This document shows, piece after piece, positions 38,083 through 46,134 of a stretch of 64,000 nt of DNA. The translations under genes were made by a program, and so were the position numbers. Under the pieces are notes generated by a model. The model searched no databases. It saw only the letters and a list, made by a program, of their open reading frames with translations, and was not told the origin of the DNA. Origin of the DNA: Muribaculaceae bacterium (GTDB lineage: Bacteria; Bacteroidota; Bacteroidia; Bacteroidales; Muribaculaceae); NCBI GenBank assembly GCA_022509165.1, contig JAFLTT010000011.1:1-64000 (forward strand), given 5' to 3'. Position 1 is the stretch's first letter. Each line of letters begins with the position of its first letter.

Positions 38083-38385
38083 ATGAAAACAACAATTGAA
38101 ACAACCTCCGACACAGTTAAGGTGAAGCTGGAGGGTGACCTTGATACAGCAGCGGCTCAGGAAACTGAAAAGGCACTGCAACCTCTGTATGCACTTAAAG
38201 ACAAAGATATTGTGATTGATTGCGAAGACTTGAATTATATCTCTTCAAGTGGGCTGAGGCTCTTGCTGAGTCTTTTGAAAAGTTGCACCCCGAATGGCAA
38301 TCGCCTTACATTGTTGCATCTCAATGACAATATCAAGAAGGTATTCACCATGACGGGCTTCTCCACACTTTTCAATATCCAATGA
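38083..38385 (+). CDS. STAS-domain anti-sigma-factor antagonist (RsbV/SpoIIAA-like)
   Basis: A stand-alone 100-residue STAS protein. The core VKVKLEGDLDTAAAQ and the switch segment LNYISSSGLRLLLSLLK match RsbV/SpoIIAA, where the Ser directly before Gly (here Ser56) is phosphorylated by the RsbW-type kinase. It is the expected shared substrate of the phosphatase just upstream and of the two HATPase domains in this cluster. Its stop overlaps the ATG of the phosphopantetheinyl transferase (ATGA), showing tight linkage to the biosynthetic genes. No sigma factor is encoded nearby, so its output target is open. Confidence 0.93.
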   Translation: MKTTIETTSDTVKVKLEGDLDTAAAQETEKALQPLYALKDKDIVIDCEDLNYISSSGLRLLLSLLKSCTPNGNRLTLLHLNDNIKKVFTMTGFSTLFNIQ

Positions 38386-38951
38386 TCTATATTCACGACG
38401 ATCTCGGAAGCATCAGCAAAGAAGAATTTGAAGAGATGATGGCCGAGATGGCCGAGTCACGGCGACAAAAGTGCCTGGCTTTAAGACAAGAAACCGACAG
38501 GCTTCAATGTGCCATTGCCCATAGATTATTGCTGAAGGCTTTGAGAGAAGAATTCGGCATCCGAGATATTCCGGTATGGAGTTTTAACCCAAACGGGAAA
38601 CCTTATTTGAGAGATTACCCACAAATCCATTTCAGTCTGAGCCATTGTAAAGAAGCAGTGGCATGTGCGGTGGCTGACCATCCTGTGGGAATAGACGTGG
38701 AGTCACTTCAAGCCTATGATTCTTCTTTGGCCAGGTATGTTTGTTCTGACGGGGAATATGAGCAACTAAAGAGTAAAGAAGATGCGGCCACTGCCTTTTG
38801 TGTTTTGTGGACCAAAAAAGAGAGTCTGCTGAAACTAAGAGGGGAATCATTCCCTTCTCGGGAACAATTGTCCGATCTGCTTGAAAATTGTAATAACAAA
38901 TTTCATACCCTCATTCATAGCCGATATGTATTGAGTCTTTGCGAGGAGTAA
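38382..38951 (+). CDS. 4'-phosphopantetheinyl transferase, Sfp type
   Basis: A 189-residue enzyme that would transfer phosphopantetheine from CoA to the three carrier serines of the NRPS. Family motifs in order: NPNGKPYL, IHFSLSHCKEAVACAV, VGIDVESL (Mg2+ ligands) and WTKKESLLKLRGE. At under 200 residues it is shorter than B. subtilis Sfp but keeps all motifs. It is the last gene of the cluster, overlapping the STAS gene by 4 bases, and is followed by the ribosomal-protein promoter. Confidence 0.93.
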   Translation: MIYIHDDLGSISKEEFEEMMAEMAESRRQKCLALRQETDRLQCAIAHRLLLKALREEFGIRDIPVWSFNPNGKPYLRDYPQIHFSLSHCKEAVACAVADHPVGIDVESLQAYDSSLARYVCSDGEYEQLKSKEDAATAFCVLWTKKESLLKLRGESFPSREQLSDLLENCNNKFHTLIHSRYVLSLCEE

Positions 38952-38956
38952 AAGAA

Positions 38957-38988
38957 TTTGGATAATTAGCAGATTTTATGTAATTTTG
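38957..38988 (+). promoter_or_regulatory. Promoter of the rpsF-rpsR-rplI operon
   Basis: TTTG (38957-38960), a 20-nt spacer and TAATTTTG (38981-38988) form a perfect match to the Bacteroidota housekeeping promoter TTTG-N19-21-TAnnTTTG. It is the best promoter in the window, as expected for ribosomal-protein genes. Confidence 0.88.
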
Positions 38989-38998
38989 CGGCGGTTTT

Positions 38999-39020
38999 CC
39001 CGGAAACGAACATAGCCGGG
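38999..39020 (+). promoter_or_regulatory. Leader hairpin upstream of rpsF, possible S6:S18-binding RNA
   Basis: CCCGG (38999-39003) and CCGGG (39016-39020) can pair around a 12-nt loop near the start of the leader. The S6:S18 autoregulatory RNA motif, which lies before rpsF in many bacteria, contains a conserved CCG element. I see the hairpin and the CCG but cannot confirm the motif. Confidence 0.35.
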
Positions 39021-39045
39021 GCTAAATAAATATATTTAAAAAATT

Positions 39046-39432
39046 ATGAATTGTTACGAAACCGTTTTCATTTTGACTCCCGTTTTGTCTGATGATCAGA
39101 TGAAGGAAGCGGTAGAAAAATTTAAGGGCGTACTTGTTCAGAACGGAGCGGAAATAGTGAATGAGGAACTTTGGGGCCTTAAGAAACTTGCCTATCCGAT
39201 TCAGAAGAAGTCAACCGGATTTTACTGTCTTCTGGAATTCAAGGGAGAGCCCACAATCGTTAAGAAATTAGACATTGCGTTCCGCCGCGACGAGAGAGTG
39301 ATCAGATTCCTGACCTTCCGTCTCGACAAGTATGCACAGGAATACGCCGAAAAGCGTAGGAACCTTCGTGCCAACAAGAACAATGAGAAACCCGCAGCGG
39401 CACCTGCCGAGGCAGAAAACAAGGAGGCATAG
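39046..39432 (+). CDS. rpsF: 30S ribosomal protein S6
   Basis: A small-subunit protein that binds 16S rRNA together with S18. The 128 residues begin [18 protein letters not shown] and include [25 protein letters not shown] and [14 protein letters not shown], all S6 hallmarks, then a Lys/Ala/Glu-rich tail. It is the first gene of the rpsF-rpsR-rplI operon. Confidence 0.97.
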   Translation: MNCYETVFILTPVLSDDQMKEAVEKFKGVLVQNGAEIVNEELWGLKKLAYPIQKKSTGFYCLLEFKGEPTIVKKLDIAFRRDERVIRFLTFRLDKYAQEYAEKRRNLRANKNNEKPAAAPAEAENKEA

Positions 39433-39435
39433 ACC

Positions 39436-39702
39436 ATGGCAGCAAATAGCGAAATCAGATACCTCACTCCGTTGACGGTAGAAACCAGAAAGAAAAAATA
39501 TTGCCGTTTCAAAAGAAGTGGCATCAAATATGTAGACTATAAAGATCCTGAGTTCCTTAAGAAATTCCTTAATGAGCAGGGTAAGCTTCTGCCCCGTCGT
39601 ATCACCGGTACTTCCTTGAAGTTCCAACGTAGAGTGGCACAAGCAGTAAAGAGAGCTCGTCATCTGGCATTATTGCCCTACGTAGCTGACCTGATGAAAT
39701 AA
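39436..39702 (+). CDS. rpsR: 30S ribosomal protein S18
   Basis: An 88-residue S18 with the typical core [41 protein letters not shown] and a C-terminal [13 protein letters not shown]. It forms the S6:S18 heterodimer on the 30S platform. It follows rpsF after 3 bases. Confidence 0.97.
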   Translation: MAANSEIRYLTPLTVETRKKKYCRFKRSGIKYVDYKDPEFLKKFLNEQGKLLPRRITGTSLKFQRRVAQAVKRARHLALLPYVADLMK

Positions 39703-39727
39703 TAGATAACTCCAAAACGAACATACA

Positions 39728-40171
39728 ATGAAGATAATTCTTAAAGAAAATATACCGAGCCTCGGTTATAAGGATGACGTTGTGGAGGTGAAAGACGGCT
39801 ATGGCCGCAATTATCTCATCCCTCAGGGACTTGCAATCATTGCATCTGAAGCAGCGTTGAAAAGAAGGGCAGAAGACCAGAAACAACGTGCCCATAAATT
39901 AGAAAAGATCAAAGCAGACGCAGAAGCTGCTGCAGCTGCACTCGAAGGTGTAAAACTCACCATCGGCGCCAAGACCAGCAGCAAAGGTACTATCTTCGGT
40001 AGCGTAAATGCTATCCAAATTGCTGAAGCTTTAGAAAAACTCGGCCATTTGGTAGACCGTAAGATCATCGAAATCAAAGACCCTGTTAAGGAAGTAGGAG
40101 TTTACAAAGCAATAATCCGTTTCCATAAAGACGTGGTAAAAGATATCGAATTTGAGGTAGTGGCTGAATGA
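39728..40171 (+). CDS. rplI: 50S ribosomal protein L9
   Basis: A 147-residue L9 with the N-terminal RNA-binding domain MKIILKENIPSLGYKDDVVEVKDGYGRNYLIPQGLA, a long connecting helix and the C-terminal domain (FGSVNAIQIAEAL, YKAIIRFHKDVV). It completes the S6-S18-L9 operon and is followed by a terminator. Confidence 0.97.
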   Translation: MKIILKENIPSLGYKDDVVEVKDGYGRNYLIPQGLAIIASEAALKRRAEDQKQRAHKLEKIKADAEAAAAALEGVKLTIGAKTSSKGTIFGSVNAIQIAEALEKLGHLVDRKIIEIKDPVKEVGVYKAIIRFHKDVVKDIEFEVVAE

Positions 40172-40207
40172 TTTTAGTCTAAAAGAAATAAAAACATATA
40201 GAGAAAA

Positions 40208-40239
40208 GGATATCGGTTGTAAGGCCGGTATCCTTTTTT
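40208..40239 (+). terminator. Rho-independent terminator after rplI
   Basis: A 9-bp stem GGATATCGG / CCGGTATCC (one T-G wobble) with an 8-nt loop is followed by a run of seven T. Confidence 0.92.
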
Positions 40240-40256
40240 ATGTGGGGAATTTTTAT

Positions 40257-40264
40257 TAAATTTG
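40257..40264 (+). promoter_or_regulatory. Promoter -7 element of the dnaN gene group
   Basis: TAAATTTG matches TAnnTTTG, 60 bases before the dnaN ATG and directly after the rplI terminator. No clear -33 TTTG. Confidence 0.6.
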
Positions 40265-40324
40265 CGTTTAGTGTCAATCATTTTCAAACCGATGATTGCA
40301 CTCTAACCAATAAACAAATTATCC

Positions 40325-41446
40325 ATGAGATTCAATATCGACGGTAAGTTGCTGCAACAGCAGTTGTCGGCAGTAAATAAGGTGATTAATTCAAAAAATG
40401 CATTGTCGATTTTAGATAATTTCCTCTTTGAACTTAATGGTTCGGAACTCACTATCACAGGGAGTGACCAGGAAAACACAGTTAAGGCAAAAGTGGAGGT
40501 GCTTGAAAGCGATGGCAATGGCAGAATTGCTGTAGGGGCAAAGACACTTCTGGAAATCACAAAAGAGGTGAGCAGCCAGCCCGTGAGTTTTGCTCTCAAT
40601 GACCAGACCGGCGAGATTGACCTCGTATTTTTAAACGGTAAGTTCCGCTTCATGGGAATTAATGCCGATGAATTCCCGAAAGGTGACTCGCTTGAAGATG
40701 ATGCCAGGGAATTCAATGTGCCGGCCGCTGTGGTGCTAAAAGGCATTGAACATACCGTATATGCAGTGAGCCAGGAAAATATCCGTCCGATTATGACCGG
40801 TATATACTGGGATATTCATGAAAATGATATCGTGTTTGTGGCAAGTGACACCCACAAACTTGTAAGATACATAACCCGTGAAGTGGCTCCCGGATTTGAA
40901 AGAGGGTTCATAATGCCCTCTAAACCGGCCAATATCCTGAAGAATATCATCGGAAAGGAAGATATGGTGAATATAAGGATTGGCGAAAGGGGAGCAAGAT
41001 TCTCATTCGGTGATTTTTCTCTCACATGTCGTTTTATAAAAGGCAATTACCCCAATTATAACAGGGTAATTCCAACCGATAATCCATATACTGTAAATAT
41101 AGACCGTCAATCGATGCTGAATGCAATGAGAAGGGTAGCCATCTTTGCCAGCAAGGCTTCCAACTTAGTAAAGATGGAAATGCAACCCGGCATGATGCGT
41201 CTTGCAGCTCAGGATCTTGACTATGGCACTTCAGCAGAAGAAAGAGTGCTATGTGATTACCAGGGTAATGATATGACCATAGGGTTCAATTCAGCATTTA
41301 CAGTTGAAATTCTTAATAATATCGGTGGTGAAACAGCAGTAATAAAACTTTCAGATCCGGCCCGTCCGGGAATATTCGAACCTTTGGAACAAGAACCAAA
41401 CACTGAATTGACTACCATTCAAATGCCTATGCAGGTAATAGAATGA
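40325..41446 (+). CDS. dnaN: DNA polymerase III beta subunit (sliding clamp)
   Basis: A 373-residue ring-forming processivity clamp. Three repeated clamp domains can be followed: N-terminal MRFNIDGKLLQQQLSAVNKVI...LSILDNFLFEL, the middle AAVVLKGIEHTVYAVSQENIRPIMTGIYWD, and the C-terminal MLNAMRRVAIFASKASNLVKM. It ends IQMPMQVIE, where the family usually has the conserved xMPMR-like end. Full length. It heads a group with an exonuclease gene of likely proofreading or repair type. Confidence 0.97.
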   Translation: MRFNIDGKLLQQQLSAVNKVINSKNALSILDNFLFELNGSELTITGSDQENTVKAKVEVLESDGNGRIAVGAKTLLEITKEVSSQPVSFALNDQTGEIDLVFLNGKFRFMGINADEFPKGDSLEDDAREFNVPAAVVLKGIEHTVYAVSQENIRPIMTGIYWDIHENDIVFVASDTHKLVRYITREVAPGFERGFIMPSKPANILKNIIGKEDMVNIRIGERGARFSFGDFSLTCRFIKGNYPNYNRVIPTDNPYTVNIDRQSMLNAMRRVAIFASKASNLVKMEMQPGMMRLAAQDLDYGTSAEERVLCDYQGNDMTIGFNSAFTVEILNNIGGETAVIKLSDPARPGIFEPLEQEPNTELTTIQMPMQVIE

Positions 41447-41504
41447 GACTGAGGCAATAAAGAGGAAATGTGAAATTGGAAGAAAGCAGAAGAGTCAATT
41501 ATAA

Positions 41505-42275
41505 ATGGAACTGAACCTGAAGCGACCCTTGATATTTTTTGATCTTGAGACCACAGGAACTAATGTGACTCACGACCGGATTGTGGAACTGTCGTATATC
41601 AAGATATATCCCGATGGGAAAGAGGAAAAAAGGAGCAGGCGTATTAATCCCGGCATACCCATTCCTCCGGCAAGCACTGCAGTGCATCACATCACGGACG
41701 AGGATGTGAAGGATGAGCCTACATTCCGTCAGATAGCCAAATCTCTTCATTCTATTTTTGAGGGATGTGACATAGCCGGATACAACAGCAATAAGTTTGA
41801 TGTGCCTCTGCTCATGGAGGAATTCGGCCGGTGTGGTATCAATTTCGACGTAAACGGCCGACATTTCATAGACGTTCAGAATATTTTTCACAAGATGGAG
41901 CAACGCACTCTTGTAGCTGCATACAGATTCTATTGTGGCAAAGAGTTGGAAGGGGCTCACAGCGCATTGGCTGATACCGAGGCAACTTACGAAGTGCTGA
42001 AAGAGCAGATATCAAAATATCCGGAACTGGAAAATGATGTGGAGGTACTTGCAAAATTCTCTTCAGTAGGGAAAAATCTGGATCTGGCAGCAAGAATCGT
42101 GTTGGATGACCAGGACCGTCCGGTGTTCAATTTCGGTAAACACAAAGGAAAGACTGTAAAAGAGGTGTTGAAAAGAGAGCCTTCTTTTTTCGACTGGGTA
42201 ATGCAAGGAGATTTTCCGAAAAACACAAAAGACGTATTAATGAATCTGAAAGCCAAATATACGCTTGAAAAGTAG
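41505..42275 (+). CDS. DnaQ-like DEDDh 3'-5' exonuclease with Exo X-type C-terminal domain
   Basis: 256 residues. The exonuclease domain shows ExoI motif FFDLETTGTNVTHDR, ExoII region GYNSNKFDVPLLMEEF and ExoIII HSALADTEATYEVL (DEDDh His-Asp). After residue about 200 there is FNFGKHKGKTVKEVLKREPSFFDWV, the small domain seen at the C-terminus of exodeoxyribonuclease X-like proteins. It could be the DNA polymerase III epsilon proofreading subunit or a repair exonuclease; the location behind dnaN fits either. It precedes coaBC by 2 bases. Confidence 0.9.
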   Translation: MELNLKRPLIFFDLETTGTNVTHDRIVELSYIKIYPDGKEEKRSRRINPGIPIPPASTAVHHITDEDVKDEPTFRQIAKSLHSIFEGCDIAGYNSNKFDVPLLMEEFGRCGINFDVNGRHFIDVQNIFHKMEQRTLVAAYRFYCGKELEGAHSALADTEATYEVLKEQISKYPELENDVEVLAKFSSVGKNLDLAARIVLDDQDRPVFNFGKHKGKTVKEVLKREPSFFDWVMQGDFPKNTKDVLMNLKAKYTLEK

Positions 42276-42277
42276 AA

Positions 42278-43486
42278 TTGGATTTGAAAGGAAAACATAT
42301 TGTATTAGGCATAACGGGAGGCATAGCGGCGTATAAGTCGGTTATGCTTCTTCGGTTATTAATAAAAAGCGGCGCAGAAGTGCAAGTGGTAATGACACCC
42401 AGTGCCAAAGAATTCGTTAGCCCGGTTACATTCGCGAGTCTGAGTTCCAAGCCTGTGGTGTCGGAATTTTTTACAGCCAACAGCGGTGAATGGCATAGCC
42501 ATGTGGATCTTGGCCTTTGGGCAGATCTTATGGTAGTGGCACCGGCCACTGCATCCACCATCGGCAAGATGGCCAATGGGATAGCCGACAATATGCTTGT
42601 CACTACTTATCTTTCGGCTAAAGAAGATGTGATGGTGGCCCCTGCAATGGATCTTGACATGTGGAATCATCCCGGCACCCAAAGAAATATTGCAACTCTG
42701 GAAAAAGATGGTGTGATAATAGTGCAACCGGGAAGCGGCGAACTGGCAAGTGGCCTTGAAGGAAAGGGGAGAATGGCTGAACCACAGGAAATTCTGGAAG
42801 AAATCAAGAAATATTTCAATAAGAGAAAGGACCTAAGCGGACTGAAAGCCATGGTGACTGCCGGTCCCACTTATGAGAATATCGACCCCGTACGCTTTAT
42901 AGGTAACTATTCAAGTGGTAAGATGGGGTATGAAGTGGCACGTGAGCTTGATGAAAGAGGTGCGGAAGTTACACTGATTTCAGGACCGGTGAATCTGCCA
43001 GTGCCTTCTGACTCTATCAAAAAGATAGAAGTGGTGTCGGCCCAAGAAATGTATACTGAGGCAAAAAAAATATTTGATGAAAATCAGATAGCAGTATTTG
43101 CAGCAGCCGTGGCAGACTATGCTCCGGTGGAAGTGGCAGAGAATAAGATAAAAAGGGAAAATCAGGAAGAGATGACCATCACACTGAAAAGAAATCCCGA
43201 TATCGCTGCCTCTCTGGGCGCACTCAAAAAGGGTCAGACTACTGTGGGTTTTGCATTGGAGACCCAAAATGAATTGGAGAATGCAAAAAGAAAACTCCAT
43301 GATAAAAATTTTGACATCATTGTGCTTAATTCGATGCAACATCCTCAGGCAGGTTTTATGAAGGACACCAATAAGGTGACTATCATAAATCAAAATGGGG
43401 AAATAGAAGATTTTGATGTAAAAAGCAAGAGAGCAGTGGCAAAAGATATAGTAGACGCCATTAAGAAATGGAGGGAAAATGATTAG
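42278..43486 (+). CDS. coaBC: Phosphopantothenoylcysteine decarboxylase / phosphopantothenate-cysteine ligase
   Basis: A bifunctional coenzyme A biosynthesis enzyme of 402 residues. The N-terminal CoaC flavodoxin-like half shows GITGGIAAYKSVMLLRLL and APAMDLDMWNHPGTQRNI. The C-terminal CoaB half shows VTAGPTYENIDPVRFIGNYSSGKMGYEVA, FAAAVADYAPV and GFALETQNELENAKRKLHDKNFD. The start is TTG: no ATG or GTG lies between the exonuclease stop and the conserved KGKHIVLG. It overlaps the next gene by 8 bases. Confidence 0.95.
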   Translation: MDLKGKHIVLGITGGIAAYKSVMLLRLLIKSGAEVQVVMTPSAKEFVSPVTFASLSSKPVVSEFFTANSGEWHSHVDLGLWADLMVVAPATASTIGKMANGIADNMLVTTYLSAKEDVMVAPAMDLDMWNHPGTQRNIATLEKDGVIIVQPGSGELASGLEGKGRMAEPQEILEEIKKYFNKRKDLSGLKAMVTAGPTYENIDPVRFIGNYSSGKMGYEVARELDERGAEVTLISGPVNLPVPSDSIKKIEVVSAQEMYTEAKKIFDENQIAVFAAAVADYAPVEVAENKIKRENQEEMTITLKRNPDIAASLGALKKGQTTVGFALETQNELENAKRKLHDKNFDIIVLNSMQHPQAGFMKDTNKVTIINQNGEIEDFDVKSKRAVAKDIVDAIKKWREND

Positions 43487-44381
43487 AAAACTCCTTTTCG
43501 GAATATTTCTGCTTTTAGGTTTCGGAGTAGCTCATTCCCAGGAACTGCTTTGCACAGTAGAAATCAATACCAGCAATATCGAGGGAACAAACAAAAGTGT
43601 GTTTGAAACTTTGCAGCAGGCGATATCCGACTATCTTAACGAAACCAGGTGGACAAATACTGTATTTGCACCCAATGAAAAGATAGAATGTAGATTCTTC
43701 TTCACTGTAAAGGAATACACCAACGACCGTGTAAAAGGTGAATTACAGGTGCAACTTTCACGCCCTGTATACAATAGCACTTATACCACAACCTTGCTGA
43801 ATTTTAAAGATAACAAGGTAGAATTCGATTACCGGGAGGGAGAACCGTTAATATTTAATGAGACGGGATGGACAAATAATCTTTTAGGAATACTGGATTA
43901 CTACGCCTATCTTTTCCTTGCCCTTGATTTCGATTCCTTTTCTCTCCACGGCGGTGACCCTTATTTCGAAAAAGTTGCAACAATTGTGCAGCAGGCACAA
44001 AGCAGTGGAGAAGTGGGTTGGCGTGCCTTTGAAGATAATAGGAACCGAAGTGCAGTGCTCGCATCATTCACCGATGCCAACACCTCCGGTATAAGAGACC
44101 TGTTGTATGAATATCACCGGAAAGGTCTTGATGAAATGGTGACAAGTCCTGACAAAGGAAGGTCTACTATCACTGAGAGTCTCGAAAATATAAAAAAAAT
44201 ATATGATGTGGCACCAATGTCGGTGGCATTGGCAATATTCCGTGATGCCAAACTGGATGAACTGGTAAACATTTATTCAAAGGCACCACAGAGTGAACGG
44301 GATGAGGTTTATGATTTGTTGCAACCGGTATATCCCACAGAGAGGCAACAGTTGGAAAAGATTAAGAAACCGGAGCAATAA
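43479..44381 (+). CDS. DUF4835 family exported protein
   Basis: A 300-residue protein with a signal peptide (KLLFGIFLLLGFGVAHSQ, cut near Gln21). The body matches the Bacteroidota-specific DUF4835 pattern: CTVEINTSNIEGTNKSVFETLQQAISDYLNETRWTN, then the LLGILDYYAYLFLALDFDSF segment and GWRAFEDNRNR. Genes of this family recur between coaBC and recN in Bacteroidota, as here. Function is unknown; a periplasmic or outer-membrane role is likely from the signal peptide. Confidence 0.88.
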   Translation: MIRKLLFGIFLLLGFGVAHSQELLCTVEINTSNIEGTNKSVFETLQQAISDYLNETRWTNTVFAPNEKIECRFFFTVKEYTNDRVKGELQVQLSRPVYNSTYTTTLLNFKDNKVEFDYREGEPLIFNETGWTNNLLGILDYYAYLFLALDFDSFSLHGGDPYFEKVATIVQQAQSSGEVGWRAFEDNRNRSAVLASFTDANTSGIRDLLYEYHRKGLDEMVTSPDKGRSTITESLENIKKIYDVAPMSVALAIFRDAKLDELVNIYSKAPQSERDEVYDLLQPVYPTERQQLEKIKKPEQ

Positions 44382-44475
44382 AAAGCAAATAAACGATACA
44401 CTACTGCCAAAGTAGATAAAAAAGGTTTGGTTGTTCTTTGAATAATTCAGCAACCAAGGAAAGAGATAAATAAGA

Positions 44476-46131
44476 ATGCTTGCGAAACTGACTATAGATA
44501 ACTATGCTCTGATTGATAAATCAGTTATTGATTTCCATGAGGGTTTTACCGTGATTACAGGTGAGACCGGTGCCGGAAAATCAATAATGCTGGATGCATT
44601 GTCTCTTCTGATGGGAGCCCGGGCTGATACCAAAGCCATAGGTAACAAGGAACGCAAGATGGTGGTGGAAGCAATTTTCACCCAACCTGATCCTTCTTTG
44701 AGGAATATATGTGAGGAGAACGACATAGAATGGGATGATACGGAAATGATCATCCGGAGAGAAATTTCACCGGCGGGGAAAAGCCGTGGATTTATCAATG
44801 ATACACCGGTGAATATGGGTACTTTGTCGGCAATTTCAGAAAATATCCTGGATATACATTCTCAACATAACAATTCTTTACTAAACCGTGAGCAGGAACA
44901 ACTTTCAATTCTTGATGCTTTCGGCGATACAGCAGAATTACTTGCCAACTATCGGGATATCTTTAAAAGATATGTGGCTCTTCGAAACCGTATAAAGAAA
45001 ATGAAGGAAGCCATTGAAAAAGGCAAGGAAAACCAAGAATTCATAAAGTTCCGACTGGAACAACTTGATAAACTTAAGCCCAAGAAAGGTGAGTTGTCAG
45101 CACTTGAAAGAGAGGCGGAAATCTTAGGGGATGCCGACAGAATCAAGTCTGAACTCAGTGAAGCAGCAGCCGGGACCAATAATGCATTAAGGTATCTGCA
45201 AAATGCTGCTGCAACTATAGAGAGTATAGACCTCGATTTACTTGACCCTAAAGGCAATGATAATCTTTACGACCGAATCAATTCTTTAAAAATAGAATTG
45301 AGAGACATTTCAGACACTCTGGAAGGTTATTCTGAAAAAATAAATTCCGATCCCCAACGATACGAGAAAGTACAGTCGCGTATCGAAAGCCTATATGAGG
45401 TGATGAAACGTTTCAAGGTGAAAGATGAAGAAGAATTGGTGGAACTTCATACCCATCTACATGATGAATTGGCAGCGATAACAGGTGATAATACGGATAT
45501 TTCAGCCCTGGAACAGCAATTGAAAGAATTGGCCAAGGATTTAAAGAGCGCGGCAGAATCACTTACTGAAAAAAGAATGGAGGCCTCTAAAAAATTTGCA
45601 GCCGCCATAATGGAGAGGGTTGCTCCTTTGGGAATGCCTAACATTAAATTCGAGGTAGATCTTCAAAGAAGTAAAATGTCGGCAGATGGTCAGGACACTG
45701 TGACATTTTACTGCAGTTTCAATAAGAACCATCCTATGCAACCGGTTTCGGAAATAGCTTCGGGAGGAGAGATTGCACGTCTGATGCTTGGGATAAAAAG
45801 TATAATGGCTGAAAAGATGAATCTTCCCACCATTATTTTCGATGAAATAGATACAGGCGTATCCGGAGAGATAGCTCATAAGATGGGAAGCATGATGAAA
45901 AATATGTCGGAGGGTTTGCAGGTGATGGCAGTGACACATCTTCCTCAGGTAGCAGCCAATGGAAATGCCCATTTAAAAGTTTATAAGGCGGATGAGAATG
46001 AAAAAACCGTATCGCATATCCGTGCCCTCTCCCCTGAAGAACGTATTAGGGAAATAGCAGGAATGCTTTCCGGTAACACCATAAATGAAGCGGCATTGGA
46101 AAATGCCCGAGCCTTGATGAAAGCTATATAA
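44476..46131 (+). CDS. recN: DNA repair protein RecN
   Basis: A 551-residue SMC-like ATPase that acts in double-strand break repair. The N-terminal Walker A is GETGAGKSIMLDALSLLMGAR, and DIHSQHNNSLL is typical of RecN. A long coiled coil spans about 150-400, and the C-terminal signature and Walker B are SGGEIARLMLGIK and TIIFDEIDTGVSG, followed by VMAVTHLPQVAANG. Length is normal. It precedes rlmB by 3 bases. Confidence 0.96.
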   Translation: MLAKLTIDNYALIDKSVIDFHEGFTVITGETGAGKSIMLDALSLLMGARADTKAIGNKERKMVVEAIFTQPDPSLRNICEENDIEWDDTEMIIRREISPAGKSRGFINDTPVNMGTLSAISENILDIHSQHNNSLLNREQEQLSILDAFGDTAELLANYRDIFKRYVALRNRIKKMKEAIEKGKENQEFIKFRLEQLDKLKPKKGELSALEREAEILGDADRIKSELSEAAAGTNNALRYLQNAAATIESIDLDLLDPKGNDNLYDRINSLKIELRDISDTLEGYSEKINSDPQRYEKVQSRIESLYEVMKRFKVKDEEELVELHTHLHDELAAITGDNTDISALEQQLKELAKDLKSAAESLTEKRMEASKKFAAAIMERVAPLGMPNIKFEVDLQRSKMSADGQDTVTFYCSFNKNHPMQPVSEIASGGEIARLMLGIKSIMAEKMNLPTIIFDEIDTGVSGEIAHKMGSMMKNMSEGLQVMAVTHLPQVAANGNAHLKVYKADENEKTVSHIRALSPEERIREIAGMLSGNTINEAALENARALMKAI

Positions 46132-46134
46132 GAG

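Noticed and set aside
23696-38951. NRPS cluster as a recent mobile island
   Set aside because: No transposase, integrase, tRNA attachment site or direct repeat flanks it, and by eye codon use is like that of its neighbours. Older transfer cannot be excluded without composition and tree analysis.
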